Source: Melanopsichium pennsylvanicum (lineage: Eukaryota > Basidiomycota > Ustilaginomycetes > Ustilaginales). From it: DNA of 64,000 nt. Every line of letters begins with the position of its first letter. Position 1 is the first letter of the stretch. The DNA lies in assembly GCA_900208305.1 (NCBI GenBank), contig OAPG01000004.1, forward strand, positions 248,001-312,000, read 5' to 3'. The notes beneath the pieces are model-generated. The model searched no databases, had not been told where the DNA came from, and worked only from the letters and a program-made list of their open reading frames with translations. Made by a program: the position numbers and the translations under genes. This document shows positions 50,361 through 60,891 of this stretch, in pieces.

Positions 50361-53138
50361 TTAAAGAGGTGTATACATTTCTAAACGATCCACTTTATCA
50401 GCACTTTGAGCATCCTTTGCTCCCAATTTTGCCAACTCTCTCAATCTCAAAGTACGAACATTTCGCATCCTCACAAACCTAGATTCAACCTGTTTCCTCC
50501 TAACCGATTTGATCCCTCCTGCTGAACCACCTTGCAAATCCATATCTTGATCTTGTTTCACTGAAGTCAATACGTCATCTGAAACCACTTCTTCTCTCTT
50601 TCCCTTTCCCTTTTCCTTTTCATTGCCCAAAAAAGAACATGAAATTGCAACTTTGTCCGCACTCATCTGTCCCGGAGCTAAAGGCATCCCTGCCGCCACG
50701 CCCGACTTCCGTTCTTCCAAAAATCGTTCAAGAGCTTGCGGATTCTTACTCAATTCTTCCGTCCTATACTGCTCCCTTTGGTTGAGCGCTTCAACATTGG
50801 GCAAGATGAGCGAATTGAGCGATGCCTGCTTGGCTCGAACATTGTCAAGATTCTTACGAATCGCTCCTTGCGTCAAATCAGGTCGAGGATCAATTCGATA
50901 ATCAATCTCCCATTTCACCGATGGTAAGGATGAACGCAAACGTCGTTCAATCTCGTCATCAGAAAGAGGATCAATCCGACGTCCAGGAAGATGTGAAAAG
51001 TCGATAGGACCTAGCATAAGCGCCTGATCCAGATATCGATCCACGCTAATGTCGAGTTGCGCGATCGATCTCTTGTGATTCTGCTGACCATTGTCTTGAG
51101 CGCTTTCTCCCACCGTGCTCGACTCAACAGTAGTAGTAGTGGTACAAGCAGATTCAGCAGGTTCAACATAGACCGTCATACCCGCAGTATCCTTCTCCCT
51201 AGTTTCTACGGTGATCTTCAACGTCTCTGAAGGGAACATGCTCGTAGCAGCCTCCAAAACCGCTTCCATCATACCCAGACTCAACTTGAATGCCTGCTCC
51301 GCCATCTCTTCCCCACCAAACAGCCTTTCGTTCATCTCTTCCACCGAAATGTACTGAAACCCAAAAATGGTCTTAGTGGTATGATAGGCAACAAAGATAC
51401 CGTCCATATGTCCAATCCTTGCCTGAAAGTTGTACTTTAAAAACGCCGCTCGGATCATATCGTAATATTCCCTCTCAAATGATTCCAAAACACCTTTGGC
51501 TCTGCGGATCTGGTAGCCGGAACCTTCGACGTAGTTGGCTCGGTCGTTGCGGATGCCGATGGACGCGCGTGTTTTCAAGTCAAACGTCTTTCGAGGTAGA
51601 CGTGGATCATGACAATCCAGTTGGGAACGCATCATGATCTTGGACGTGCTGGCGTAGTGGTACGCTTCCGGTTGGGTGCGTTCCTTCTCGGAAAGCTTCC
51701 ACGAGTTGATGCGTTGGTATTTGGCGTACGCTTCCGGCGTGGCGGTGAGCATTTTTTCCATGCTTTTGCCCAAAGAGGTTAAGACGTAATTGCTATTCTC
51801 CGACTCACCCGCTGCTGTCTTGTCCGCGTCAATCGCATAGTATCCATCCTTGTAGTGAAGCAAGATGGATGCCGGCAGCTTGGCGCCGACGCTAAAACCA
51901 GATGGTAGGCCAGCAAAAGCATCGCTGAATCCAGTCGTGTCGGGATTCCTCCATCCACTGATCAAGAAATAGCACTGGCTGAGTAACGAAGTCATGGAGC
52001 TGGTGGATCCGCAGTACTTTTTGTGATGCTTTTGAGTGAGCGTGGCGAGTTCTGGATCTTTGCTACTGGTGATGTAAGGCGGAAGCGCAGCATAATCGAA
52101 AAGATCCACATCCAAGATGTCCTTGATTCTAGGATCAAAGTTGTAAATGCCGGATCGAGGGTCTCGCAGCCAATAGATGCCTGGATTAAACAAGACCCTG
52201 TCCAGGCCGTGAGCAAGAGTGGCCACCTGCATGTCTCTCAGAGGTGAGACTTTGTCGATGGGGACAGAGTTGGAGGATACGCAACCGCTGATGCTTTCGC
52301 TCCACTTTTTGGCTTGGTCGACAAAAGGACCAGAATAGGTTACAGAGGAGAGTGGTCGGCCTTTGCTATCACGCCAGCCAAGGTTCGATTCAGAAGGAAT
52401 GTCGTTTCCGAAAACAAGTCTTGTCTTTGGTTCGTCGAAGCGCTTGTCCTTTTTGGTTTCAGATGCAGCTTCGGAGCTGCTTGGAGCGGCTGACCACGTA
52501 TCCTCGTTGAAGCTCAATTGGGGAGAAAGACGATCTGGACCCCAAGCTTCTTCGATAGGGTTGGAGGATTTACGGGTAAGCTCGAGGTTCTTGAGACGCT
52601 GAGAGATGTTGAACGCCTTGGTATGAAGATCGTCTAGGAGGTTATCGAGAGCGTGAAGCTCTTTGAGCATGGATATCGAGTGTGTTGATGGAAAAGGCAT
52701 GGCGGAGGAGGATGCTTGGAGCGATGGCTGCTCCTTTGCCTTACCCTTTTCCGCTTCGCTCTGAACAATTTTGAGCGAGGATGAAGCCGTGGAATTGGAC
52801 GCATCAGCGGATAGAGGAGAAGCATAACGCAATGCTCGAAGCGCTGCAAAGCGCTGATTTTTGTTCTGCGTTCGCCTCGATTCGGCAAGAGAAGTTTCGA
52901 AGTTTGCATCGCTACCGTTTCGAGCTTGTATTATTGATGTAGCGGATGTAGATTGCGAAGAGTCTGATGGATTTGTTACGGGAGCTGCTGCTGAAGTGGA
53001 AGGGGCCGGAGTTGGGGATGATCCACGCAGCTTTTTTCGCAAGTGAGCAGAAAGTCGAGCTGCGTGGGCAGTGGTGGAATACTGCCGAGACAATTGGATA
53101 GTGATCATAGCCAGCTCGCTTGCAGATCTCGATCTCAT
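50361..53138 (-). CDS. PET127: Mitochondrial RNA-processing protein Pet127
   Basis: A 925-residue protein. The frame is open about 94 codons further upstream, but that part is unlike protein; the ATG at 53136-53138 begins MRSRSASELAMITIQLSRQY, a basic mitochondrial presequence. Residues about 45-240 are low-complexity. The Pet127 domain fills the C-terminal two thirds: VATLAHGLDRVLFNPGIYWLRDPRSGIYNFDP, then FLISGWRNPDTTGFSDAF, KTFDLKTRASIGIRNDRANY, REYYDMIRAAFLKYNFQARIGHMDGIFVAYH and IFGFQYISVEEMNERLFG. In yeast Pet127 is a mitochondrial membrane-associated protein needed for 5' processing and turnover of mitochondrial RNA; the domain is related to PD-(D/E)XK nucleases, and the FDLKTRA segment fits the D..K core of that fold. 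The gene is single-exon. Confidence 0.88.
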   Translation of the reverse strand: MRSRSASELAMITIQLSRQYSTTAHAARLSAHLRKKLRGSSPTPAPSTSAAAPVTNPSDSSQSTSATSIIQARNGSDANFETSLAESRRTQNKNQRFAALRALRYASPLSADASNSTASSSLKIVQSEAEKGKAKEQPSLQASSSAMPFPSTHSISMLKELHALDNLLDDLHTKAFNISQRLKNLELTRKSSNPIEEAWGPDRLSPQLSFNEDTWSAAPSSSEAASETKKDKRFDEPKTRLVFGNDIPSESNLGWRDSKGRPLSSVTYSGPFVDQAKKWSESISGCVSSNSVPIDKVSPLRDMQVATLAHGLDRVLFNPGIYWLRDPRSGIYNFDPRIKDILDVDLFDYAALPPYITSSKDPELATLTQKHHKKYCGSTSSMTSLLSQCYFLISGWRNPDTTGFSDAFAGLPSGFSVGAKLPASILLHYKDGYYAIDADKTAAGESENSNYVLTSLGKSMEKMLTATPEAYAKYQRINSWKLSEKERTQPEAYHYASTSKIMMRSQLDCHDPRLPRKTFDLKTRASIGIRNDRANYVEGSGYQIRRAKGVLESFEREYYDMIRAAFLKYNFQARIGHMDGIFVAYHTTKTIFGFQYISVEEMNERLFGGEEMAEQAFKLSLGMMEAVLEAATSMFPSETLKITVETREKDTAGMTVYVEPAESACTTTTTVESSTVGESAQDNGQQNHKRSIAQLDISVDRYLDQALMLGPIDFSHLPGRRIDPLSDDEIERRLRSSLPSVKWEIDYRIDPRPDLTQGAIRKNLDNVRAKQASLNSLILPNVEALNQREQYRTEELSKNPQALERFLEERKSGVAAGMPLAPGQMSADKVAISCSFLGNEKEKGKGKREEVVSDDVLTSVKQDQDMDLQGGSAGGIKSVRRKQVESRFVRMRNVRTLRLRELAKLGAKDAQSADKVDRLEMYTPL

Positions 53139-53563
53139 TATGACGGTATTGAGACGAGATTGGAATGAGCTGAGAGTGATCAAGATGATGCGATGAAGTT
53201 TGATGTTACTGTTTACTGTGGTGATGATGGCAGAGTAGTTTACTTGCTCAGTCGCACAAAGCTGGCTTCTGTCGCTGTCACACGGTGTGGAGGTTGGGTG
53301 GCCCCTGAAAAAAAAAAATGTTAGAAAAATTTGGTGACAAATTTGATAGACGGGAAAGCAGTCAAATCTGTCAACCAATAGCATTCTCGGAATACGGGAA
53401 ACTTTTGTGCACAATTTCATTTTTTATTATTATTATTATTTTTGCCAATTTGTTGTACAACTTTGTTCTTGTTTGTTACACTAGATGGCATCCGCCTTGC
53501 ATGCGTACATGATCATCACCATCAAGTCTGTTCGTGCGAAAGAGCTAGCAATAAGTTGTAAAG
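53139..53563. other. Divergent promoter region of the Pet127 and Faf1 genes
   Basis: About 425 bp with a T-rich ATT repeat near 53424-53442. I see no other feature. Confidence 0.45.
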
Positions 53564-54640
53564 ATGAGCGTACTCAAGGGCAAGTGGCCTGAATCGCAAG
53601 GCAAGCGCAAAGCAGAAGCCCCACAACAGCACGACGCGAACCAAGACCCAGAAGCACGAGCATCGCAATTAGCGCAGCTGGAAGCATTTGGCAGTGCTTT
53701 CATGTCATCCTTCCAACTACCCGAAGCATCTGCTTTCGCACTCGACGAGGAATCGGCGCAATCTGCCAAGAAGAAGCCTTCGAGCAAGAAGCGAAAGCGT
53801 CTCGCCGAAGCCGCCGTAGCCGAATCTTCCACTGCCGCTGTCCAAGCACCATCACATGTACGAAGCCAAGATGAGATGGACCTTGTTTTCGACTCTGCCA
53901 AATCTTCGGAAAAATTCAATGCGCATCAAAAGAAAGCGCCCAAATCTCGAGTGGTGAAAACCGTAGTCTTTGGCGGCGAGTCTCGCCCCAAGGCGGACGA
54001 GCTAAAAGAGGCCAAGAAGGGTTGGAAAGCTTTCATGTCTTCCAAAATCGACAAGATGGCAGCAGAAGACGAAATGGGAGCTGCATCCAAACTCACCACG
54101 GCAGAAGAGCAAGAAGAGAAGCAACTGGTTGCTAATGACCGTCTGCTCTCGGAGCTGCTTTCTACTACGCTCTTTGCACCTGGGACGGGAACCACCTCCA
54201 AAGGCAAATCCAACCTCTCCTCGAATGATACGATTGCAAGAATTATGGAGCTCTCTGCCACAGAGAGCCAACGCAAGGGTCAATCGGTTGGCAGAGGTTG
54301 GGGCGAAAAAGAGTTGAAGCGCCAACAACTGTGTAAGGCACCAGCTGCGATTCGACAAGGCATGAGAAAGGCGGCGGGCGAGAGGAGAGAGAAAGAAAGA
54401 GAGAAAGCCAAGGAGCTTGGTACTTGGCATCCAAGCTTGAAGGAAGCTTACACCAACAAGGCCACAGCTACGGAAATGGGGTTGAAGAAGGAAAGCAGAA
54501 AGAGGCAGAGAGGATTGGGTATGGGCATTGGCAAGTTCCAGGGTGGCACGCTCAAGTTGTCTAGCTCCGAGATTAGCAAGGTGAATGGAAAACGCAAGAG
54601 TGCATCTGACTCGAAGAGTGCAAAGGGTAAGCGCAAGTGA
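53564..54640 (+). CDS. FAF1: 40S ribosome-biogenesis protein Faf1
   Basis: A 358-residue, lysine-rich nuclear protein matching fungal Faf1 (DUF4602). Conserved blocks in the family order are LEAFGSAFMSSF near the N-terminus, VVKTVVFGGES (about 130-140), the LVANDRLLSELLSTTLF helix, KAPAAIRQGMRKAAGER, and the ending RKRQRGLGMGIGKFQGGTLKLSSSEISKV. Faf1 is a component of early 90S pre-ribosomes that binds Krr1 and is needed for 18S rRNA processing. Length is close to the yeast protein (346 aa). Several KKRKR-type stretches fit nucleolar import. The start is the first ATG of the frame, and no intron is seen. Confidence 0.85.
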   Translation: MSVLKGKWPESQGKRKAEAPQQHDANQDPEARASQLAQLEAFGSAFMSSFQLPEASAFALDEESAQSAKKKPSSKKRKRLAEAAVAESSTAAVQAPSHVRSQDEMDLVFDSAKSSEKFNAHQKKAPKSRVVKTVVFGGESRPKADELKEAKKGWKAFMSSKIDKMAAEDEMGAASKLTTAEEQEEKQLVANDRLLSELLSTTLFAPGTGTTSKGKSNLSSNDTIARIMELSATESQRKGQSVGRGWGEKELKRQQLCKAPAAIRQGMRKAAGERREKEREKAKELGTWHPSLKEAYTNKATATEMGLKKESRKRQRGLGMGIGKFQGGTLKLSSSEISKVNGKRKSASDSKSAKGKRK

Positions 54641-55653
54641 TGATTTGGGACCAAGTCAGATTTGCATGTGTAGAGCAATATAATAACAAGAATCAATTGG
54701 TGTTCCCTTTCACAATGGGGCTTAGATGCGATTCTTCGTGCATGGCCAAGAACAAAGTTGGTTGCTAAAACTCAAGTTGTGACATGAATTCTCATCGCAG
54801 CCAAGTCAATACTGTAATCTACTGAAATCGATGAATGAAAGTGTGAGTGTATGGATTTCAAAAGTGGCGCTTGCAAAAACAAAATCGGGTAGGATGTTGT
54901 TATGTTGAACAAATCTTGACGATGGATGGTTAGAATGCGGGGAGAAGAGCGAGACAAGACGGAAAGCAGGTTGGCATATGATTTCAAGTTTTGCAATTGT
55001 CAAGTTGATGAGACCATCGCTCCGGCTGATGTGATTGCTGCCAATACCTTACAGGCACAAGTGTATTGAGCGCTGGAAGAGAAGAGCTGTGATCTTGAAC
55101 ATTACTGACTGCAGGCTGGTTTTCACACAGTGTTGCCCGACCGGAGCTTCTAATACCCAAACTGTCCCGTGCTGATTCATGTTGATTGAAGCTTGAGCTT
55201 TGTGATTTTAAAAAGCAGCTTACTGTTGATTCTAAGATGGCACATCTCTCGCAAAGCATGCATGCAATGCAAACCCATCGATTTTACATTTGCCCAACAT
55301 CCTTGCAAGCCTGGTCGAAAATAAAAAAAAAATATCTCAAAGGGCAAGACCCTGGAAAGGGACCTCAGACATTTTTCAGTTATGTGATTTTTGAGAGAGA
55401 GAGAGAGTTCGGATTTCCGAAGATCGGAAAAGACAGTGAGACAAAGCCGATGCAGAGTTACTGTATACGATCGAATGAGACTGTCGAGTTGAGTAGACAA
55501 AAGCCAAGCAAAGGAGGCGCTTTCGACTCTGGATATTCTTGCAAGCATTCCTCTCGAGTGCTCATCGACAATGATGAATGTCAAGAGCGGGCTAGGATCC
55601 CGTGTTTGATATCTAGACACAGCTCATACAAGATGACATGATTTTCAAATACA

Positions 55654-55722
<69 letters not shown>

Positions 55723-56985
55723 AAACGCGCAACTCCTGCCCGCTCTCATCAGACCGCGTGTTTTGTTAGTGTGCGATTTCATATCTTTCTCTCTAAAACT
55801 TGAACGGAATTCCTGATACAGTAAAGTACAGTATTTGACATTGAAACCCTGTGGCGAGGCAGTGGGTGCCTTTTGAATCTTGCGCCCATATTTATTAACA
55901 TTGCGTGTATTCGAGCCACAATAGAGATCAAAATTTGCTTACGTCTGTCTCATTTTGCGCTTTCGGTTGGTTTCCTTGCCGTGGTCTCGAACTTGCCTGC
56001 AAGCTCGCCAATCGCATATAGTTGTGTGCGTGAATCTCAATGAATCTCAATCGCTAGTGACCGTATTTGAGATGAGGTCGGGTTTGCTTGGCTTCTCGCC
56101 TAACTCACTTACTAACCTTTGGACGCTTTGCAAACACGTTTCAAATTTACGCTTTCACTTTTTCGCGGGCCGAAATGTGCTTTTGGCGTGTTTGGTTTGA
56201 TGCTCATTTGCAAATGTCATGCTCGCTTGCACCCATTCTAACTTACACAGTACCCTCACGCCCTGTCTCAACTCGGTGTTACAACTCCGAACCACAAACA
56301 GCTTCAAAGCACTCACTTTACAGATCAAGCCACGCCCAATCACATTGACTGACACATTCATCGCCTGTACACCATCTGTCCGAGCGAGCTTCACTTGCAT
56401 TCAGCATTGCTTGCAGCCAGAACAGGGCGTTTTTCCCACTCTCTCAAGCAAACTAGTCAACCGTACAACAATACAATCACGTTCTCCACTACTACTTGCC
56501 ATTTGGGACCCACCAAACACGCCCTCGCCCTCATCTTCATCTTCATCTCCGCTCTAACCCCCACCTTCTCTCCCCTTGCCTGTTCAGTCCGAAGACGCAA
56601 ACAAATCTTGTATGGGCTTTCACCGTCACTACCATCATCCCCATTCTTACGACATCATTCAATTCCCACACCTCTCATCCTTCCACGTCCGCCGCTCGTC
56701 CAGTATTGTTCAAAGTCACCTTGCCATCTCGCACTGAGTGCGTACAGCGCACCATCGGCTTGCCTTGTCTTGCCGCCATCTATCCTTGGTTCGGCTCAAC
56801 AATATCGCCCACAATCCGCAATGACCAAGCTTGGCCAGTCTTGAGATCAAATTCACTTCTCACAGTCGCACTCACACGGCTCATTTCGTTCCGCTCCACA
56901 CGCATCTCACTCCTCCCTCCCTTACGACGGCTGTCGCCTTCTCCATCATCAAACGTCGCTCCTCTTCCTCGTCCTCATTGTCAAA
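54641..56985. other. 2.3-kb intergenic region with a long CA microsatellite
   Basis: Between Faf1 and the MGSC orphan gene. The (CA)n tract is at about 55655-55725, and the 15-bp motif ATACAGTAAAGTACA at 55816-55830. The last 700 bp are pyrimidine-rich leader of the next gene, with several non-coding-looking frames. Confidence 0.5.
55655..55725. repeat. Long CA dinucleotide microsatellite
   Basis: More than 30 nearly uninterrupted CA units, ending in CAAACACACAAACGCGC. It is the longest microsatellite of the window. Confidence 0.9.
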
Positions 56986-58629
56986 ATGGGCTCTTGCATG
57001 TCAAAGAATACCACAGTGGCGGAAGAGGTCAATCCTGCACCTCACCCTGAAGCCCGTCAACTCTGGCTTGTTTCTACTTTTGTTGACCCCAAAGACATTC
57101 CCTCCGACCTGGTTGGTATCGATTCGGATGGCCTGAAAGCAGCCATGCGCAATCGTGGTCTCGAAACCGATCATTGGGCACTCAAAGTTGATTCGCCTTA
57201 CAATGTCCAGGCCGAGTCCAGCATTTTCGATATTACACTCGAAGGTGGAAAGCTGGTATCCCAAATTCATCCCACCTCCAGCCCATACTGGAAAAGCATT
57301 ACTCGAAGGCTAAGTATCGGATGGACCATTTGGAAGGACCAAGAGATTTTCCACGCCAGTAAGTTGTTGATCCAGGCAAGGCCCAACTACGATGGCAAGA
57401 ACAACAACTCCCAGCTCCTGGCAAGACTACTAGCAAGGCACATCCAGTTGGTTCCGGTGGTCAAGGAGGTTGGAACCACTACAACGACTAGCGAAACCAT
57501 TGCTGGTCATGCAACATCTCCGGTGGGTAGCATTATCAAACGCGATTCGGCAAGTCAAGAGGCTGCTACCACTTCGGCCAACAACAGGTCTCAGATGACA
57601 CTTGTCTCGGGTGCACCTAGCCAGAGGAGCCAGTCTATCGAGTCGGACGCTAATCACCACGAGATGAGCAGCAACCATGCAGACAGCCATGTTGCAGCAA
57701 GCGTCCGACACAGTCGACGCATCAGCACTGCGCGTCCGCCTCTGATTCACCTTTCCACTGCACCTACAAGGGTAGAGAGTCAAGTGGCATCATTTGTGCG
57801 ACCCGCATTTCAGCATTCAGCACAGACCGAGTCGCCGTCGCCAACTGGATCGATGCGCCTGTCACTTCCTCCACAGCCACGCCAGCAGAGTCTGCTCAAC
57901 CCAGGTCATCGTACTCATCGCCAGACTGCATCGGAGATCAAGATGGATGGCAGAGCGAGGGCAAGAAGCGATGCCACGGTCTCGCATGTTACGATGAGTG
58001 CGCATAGGAGGATGACCATGGAGGGTAAGCATGTGTCCACGAGGAGAAGAAGCGAGGCACCAAGCGAGTGGTTGGAGGAGCTGCCTAATAAGAGCGAAGC
58101 CAAGACCAACTCGATCCGGTCTCGATCGGCTCAACCGAGAAACACGAGCCATAGGGATTCGATGATGAGCGTTGGCGGAGGAGGAGGTAGTGTGATTGCT
58201 TTGCCTTCGATGGCATCTTGGGGGCCAAGCATGGGTTTCCCTGTTTCGCCTTCGATGTGTATGCCTGGTATGCCTGGGATGCCCGGTACGCCAGGTACGC
58301 CTGGTATGCAAATGGGCGGGTTCTCCACTCCGCCACCGATGGGAATGTGGTCTGCTCCCAGCGCGAACACCATGTTGTCGCGCCCATACCATGGCCTCCA
58401 AGTGCCAGTGCCGCCGTACTTGAACACTCAGCAGATGCCAACGATGCCTCAGTGGGGAATGCCGATGCTGGCGCCGCCCAGCCCAGGATTTCACAGTCAT
58501 GCAAGCAGTGCCGTACCCACTCCGCCAGAGAGCCCGCATTTGCTTCCCATCGTAGGCAAGGGCGGCGTAAGTGAGATGCATTTCCATGATGACCAGCACC
58601 AGCCACAGACGGGCCAGATGAGGGCGTAA
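56986..58629 (+). CDS. Orphan protein with N-terminal MGSC lipidation motif
   Basis: A 547-residue protein of no family I recognise. It starts MGSCMSKNT: Gly2 and Cys4 fit N-myristoylation plus palmitoylation, predicting attachment to the inner face of the plasma membrane. Residues about 25-155 are compact and look folded, with LWLVSTFVDPKD, HWALKVDSP (His63), FDITLEGGKLV and a helical NYDGKNNNSQLLARLLARHI segment (135-154). The order H-W-A-L then Y...NN.Q..A..L recalls permuted papain-like (LRAT/NlpC-P60-like) domains, but the usual Cys position holds Asn/Ser, so any such domain would lack the nucleophile. The rest is disordered, Ser/Arg-rich, then Met/Pro/Gly-rich with GMPG/GTPG repeats (about 420-450). 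The start is the ATG at 56986, and no intron is needed. Confidence 0.7.
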   Translation: MGSCMSKNTTVAEEVNPAPHPEARQLWLVSTFVDPKDIPSDLVGIDSDGLKAAMRNRGLETDHWALKVDSPYNVQAESSIFDITLEGGKLVSQIHPTSSPYWKSITRRLSIGWTIWKDQEIFHASKLLIQARPNYDGKNNNSQLLARLLARHIQLVPVVKEVGTTTTTSETIAGHATSPVGSIIKRDSASQEAATTSANNRSQMTLVSGAPSQRSQSIESDANHHEMSSNHADSHVAASVRHSRRISTARPPLIHLSTAPTRVESQVASFVRPAFQHSAQTESPSPTGSMRLSLPPQPRQQSLLNPGHRTHRQTASEIKMDGRARARSDATVSHVTMSAHRRMTMEGKHVSTRRRSEAPSEWLEELPNKSEAKTNSIRSRSAQPRNTSHRDSMMSVGGGGGSVIALPSMASWGPSMGFPVSPSMCMPGMPGMPGTPGTPGMQMGGFSTPPPMGMWSAPSANTMLSRPYHGLQVPVPPYLNTQQMPTMPQWGMPMLAPPSPGFHSHASSAVPTPPESPHLLPIVGKGGVSEMHFHDDQHQPQTGQMRA

Positions 58630-59573
58630 TCAACTGAGGTTGAGGAAGACGATTTCTCAAAATTCAAAAGGACAATTGTTTCATTTCCCTCGTATCAAAT
58701 CATATCATACCCAATCGTGCACATACACATATGTCTCTTTTGTTTCTTTTTCGTTGTACGTTCATTTTACCAAACCAGAATCTTAGTATCAGTAGTCTCT
58801 TCCGTGGTTTCTATTCTCTCTTTTTTTCTTTCTTTTGTTTTGGTGGTGATTTTTACTCGTTGTTGATCAATTTTGCATGACCGCATTTTTTCGCCTTTGC
58901 TTGGATTTGACATAGGTTTGTGTAATTTGTGCGAGAAATGTGAGTGAGCATGCCTCCGCATTTGGTCAGTGCGCAACTAAATAATTGTGCTTGTAATGTA
59001 TTTACTTGTGAGAACTCAAACATGAAAATACATTTAAATGAATACAGTAATTTTTGAAGATGATTACGCTCAGGCCATGTTGGTTCTTATTCTTCCCAAA
59101 TCACCAATTGGAATGCATTTGTAAGTTACTTACTGCCTTTCCGGTTTAAGTGGAGTTGATCCATATTTTCTCTTCGTCTTCTGTCTCGTCGGTTTCTATC
59201 CTACTTGGTTTCTATCCTACTCGGTTTCTATTCTATTCGGTTTCTATTCTACTCGGTTTCTATTCTACTCGGTTTCTATTCTACTCGGTCCTGCTTCTCG
59301 TTTTTCCTCTTGTTTGGTGCACAGATTCATTTTGCTCCACTTTGCTGCCCTTCTTACTTTGCCTCTCGGTTGCTTTCACCTTTAATCTCTCCCCTTCACT
59401 ACTTGTTCCAATTACCTTTGCACACCATCCGTCATCTGCAGCTAAACTTGCGCCCAATACAATCATCCTCCATTCGAAACAAAACGTCAATCACAATCAC
59501 TTTCAACAATCATCAAACTCACACAACAACAACAACAACAACAAAAAAGCAACACGAAATAGAATCTCACAAA
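58630..59573. other. Intergenic region with a 16-bp tandem repeat
   Basis: About 945 bp between the MGSC orphan and the acidic-protein gene. It contains the six-copy repeat at 59191-59286 and an AAC-rich leader just before the next ATG. A TACAGTA copy lies near 59043. Confidence 0.5.
59191..59286. repeat. Six tandem copies of a 16-bp unit
   Basis: GGTTTCTATYCTACTC is repeated six times without gaps. The first two copies carry CC where later ones carry TC, and the third reads TATTC at its end; the last three are identical. This points to recent expansion. It lies about 290-380 bp upstream of the acidic-protein ATG. Confidence 0.9.
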
Positions 59574-60559
59574 ATGACCAACTCAACCGACCCAAAGACA
59601 ACCGGTTCCAACTCGGAATCCATCGAAGCCAGCGTCAAGGACAATAAACGTGACGCTGCCAAGAACGCCGACAAGAACGCCGCTGCAGAACTCGCAGATG
59701 AGGAAGATGATGATGAAGACGACCAAGACTTTGTAAGTACAGAGTGAAAACCCTTTGCTCTGCAATTCTATTATATGATTCGCACTCGTTGCTGACATAT
59801 GTGTATCTCTCTCTCTCTCCCTCTCTCTCTCCCCCATACATTTGTGCTGGCTCAACTTGATTTACTAACGTCAAACCTTCTCAATGTGGTTGCGGTGGAT
59901 GGTGCTTTGATTCCCTTTGCATCACGCTATTTCTACGATACGCTTCCGATGACGGACGTGTGACGTACTCAATTTTCTCATTTCCCGCGGATTGATAACC
60001 GCCTCTCTCAACTTACCAATGATGTTCCACTTTTTAATCGCCACCCCCCTTGCTCTCTCTTTGTGTGTTTTCCCGAACCAATAGGAGGAGGGAGACGAGG
60101 ATGAAGATGGAGAAGACTATGAAGACGATGAAGAGGACGAAGAGGAAGCCGCAGGCGATGTTGATGAGGATGACGAGGATGATGCTGCAGTTATAGAGGG
60201 TGATGACGATGAGGTTGATGAAGATGCTGAGGAGGAAGCGCAAGAGTAAGTATACACACCGCTGGCTCGATAAAAAATCCGATTATTTTTCCATCGTCTT
60301 TGCCAGATTTTGCTCATATGACAATCACTCCCGGTTTTTTTTGGATCGATTCTGTATACTGACCCTTTCGTTTCGACCTCCTCCTCCCTTTCCTCATTTT
60401 ACATATTACAGCGAGGACGAAGAGGCTGGTGGTGAAGAGGATGAAGAAGAAGAAGAGGATGATGAGGATGATGACGCAGCAACAGGATCCAAGCGAAAAG
60501 CTGACGATGATGACGATGCTAACCAAGACAACTCAAAGGCTGCAAAGACCGACGAGTGA
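59574..60559 (+). CDS. Prothymosin-like highly acidic nuclear protein (3 exons)
   Basis: Model: exons 59574-59732, 60085-60245 and 60412-60559, introns of 352 and 166 bp (GTAAGT..ATAG and GTAAGT..ACAG), phase-consistent, 155 residues. After a Thr/Ser/Lys-rich N-terminus of about 40 residues the protein is almost pure Asp/Glu with scattered Gly and Ala (about 43-130). It ends with GSKRKADDDDDANQDNSKAAKTDE. A KRKA basic patch embedded in an acidic tail and a KTDE end closely resemble the prothymosin-alpha C-terminal nuclear signal. Histone or linker-histone binding is a reasonable inference; a Chz1-type chaperone is an alternative, though I do not see its CHZ motif. Introns interrupt the acidic run at both ends, and the reading frame matches only this spliced form. 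Confidence 0.75.
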
Positions 60560-60891
60560 ATACATATCCCATCCCTCTTTTTTTTTTTTCTTTTTTTCAA
60601 GTCCTTTCATTCCTAATCTCTCCCCCTCTTCCTTGCTTACTTTCTTTTGGACGCTTTTTCTTCGGTTTTCAAACTGTATAGCTATCGCTTTTTCTTTAAC
60701 CCCAATTCTATGCTGCATTTTAAAAGTTTGCATGGATTTTAGCTTGGACTTGAATCCACTTGATCAATAAATAAAAAAAAGTGGTTGGTGGTTGACAATG
60801 GAAGCATAAAAAAAAAAGGATGCATTATTGGATTTGACGTTAGTAGAGAGACAAATATGACGTTAGATGACAGGAGGGTAAATAATGATTT

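Noticed and set aside
50361..53420. Extended N-terminus of Pet127 upstream of 53138
   Set aside because: The extra 94 codons are AT-rich leader. The internal ATG at 53138 begins a proper mitochondrial presequence.
55186..55641. 151-codon frame near the CA microsatellite
   Set aside because: It starts at TTG, and an opposite-strand frame of equal length covers the same DNA. Neither has protein-like features.
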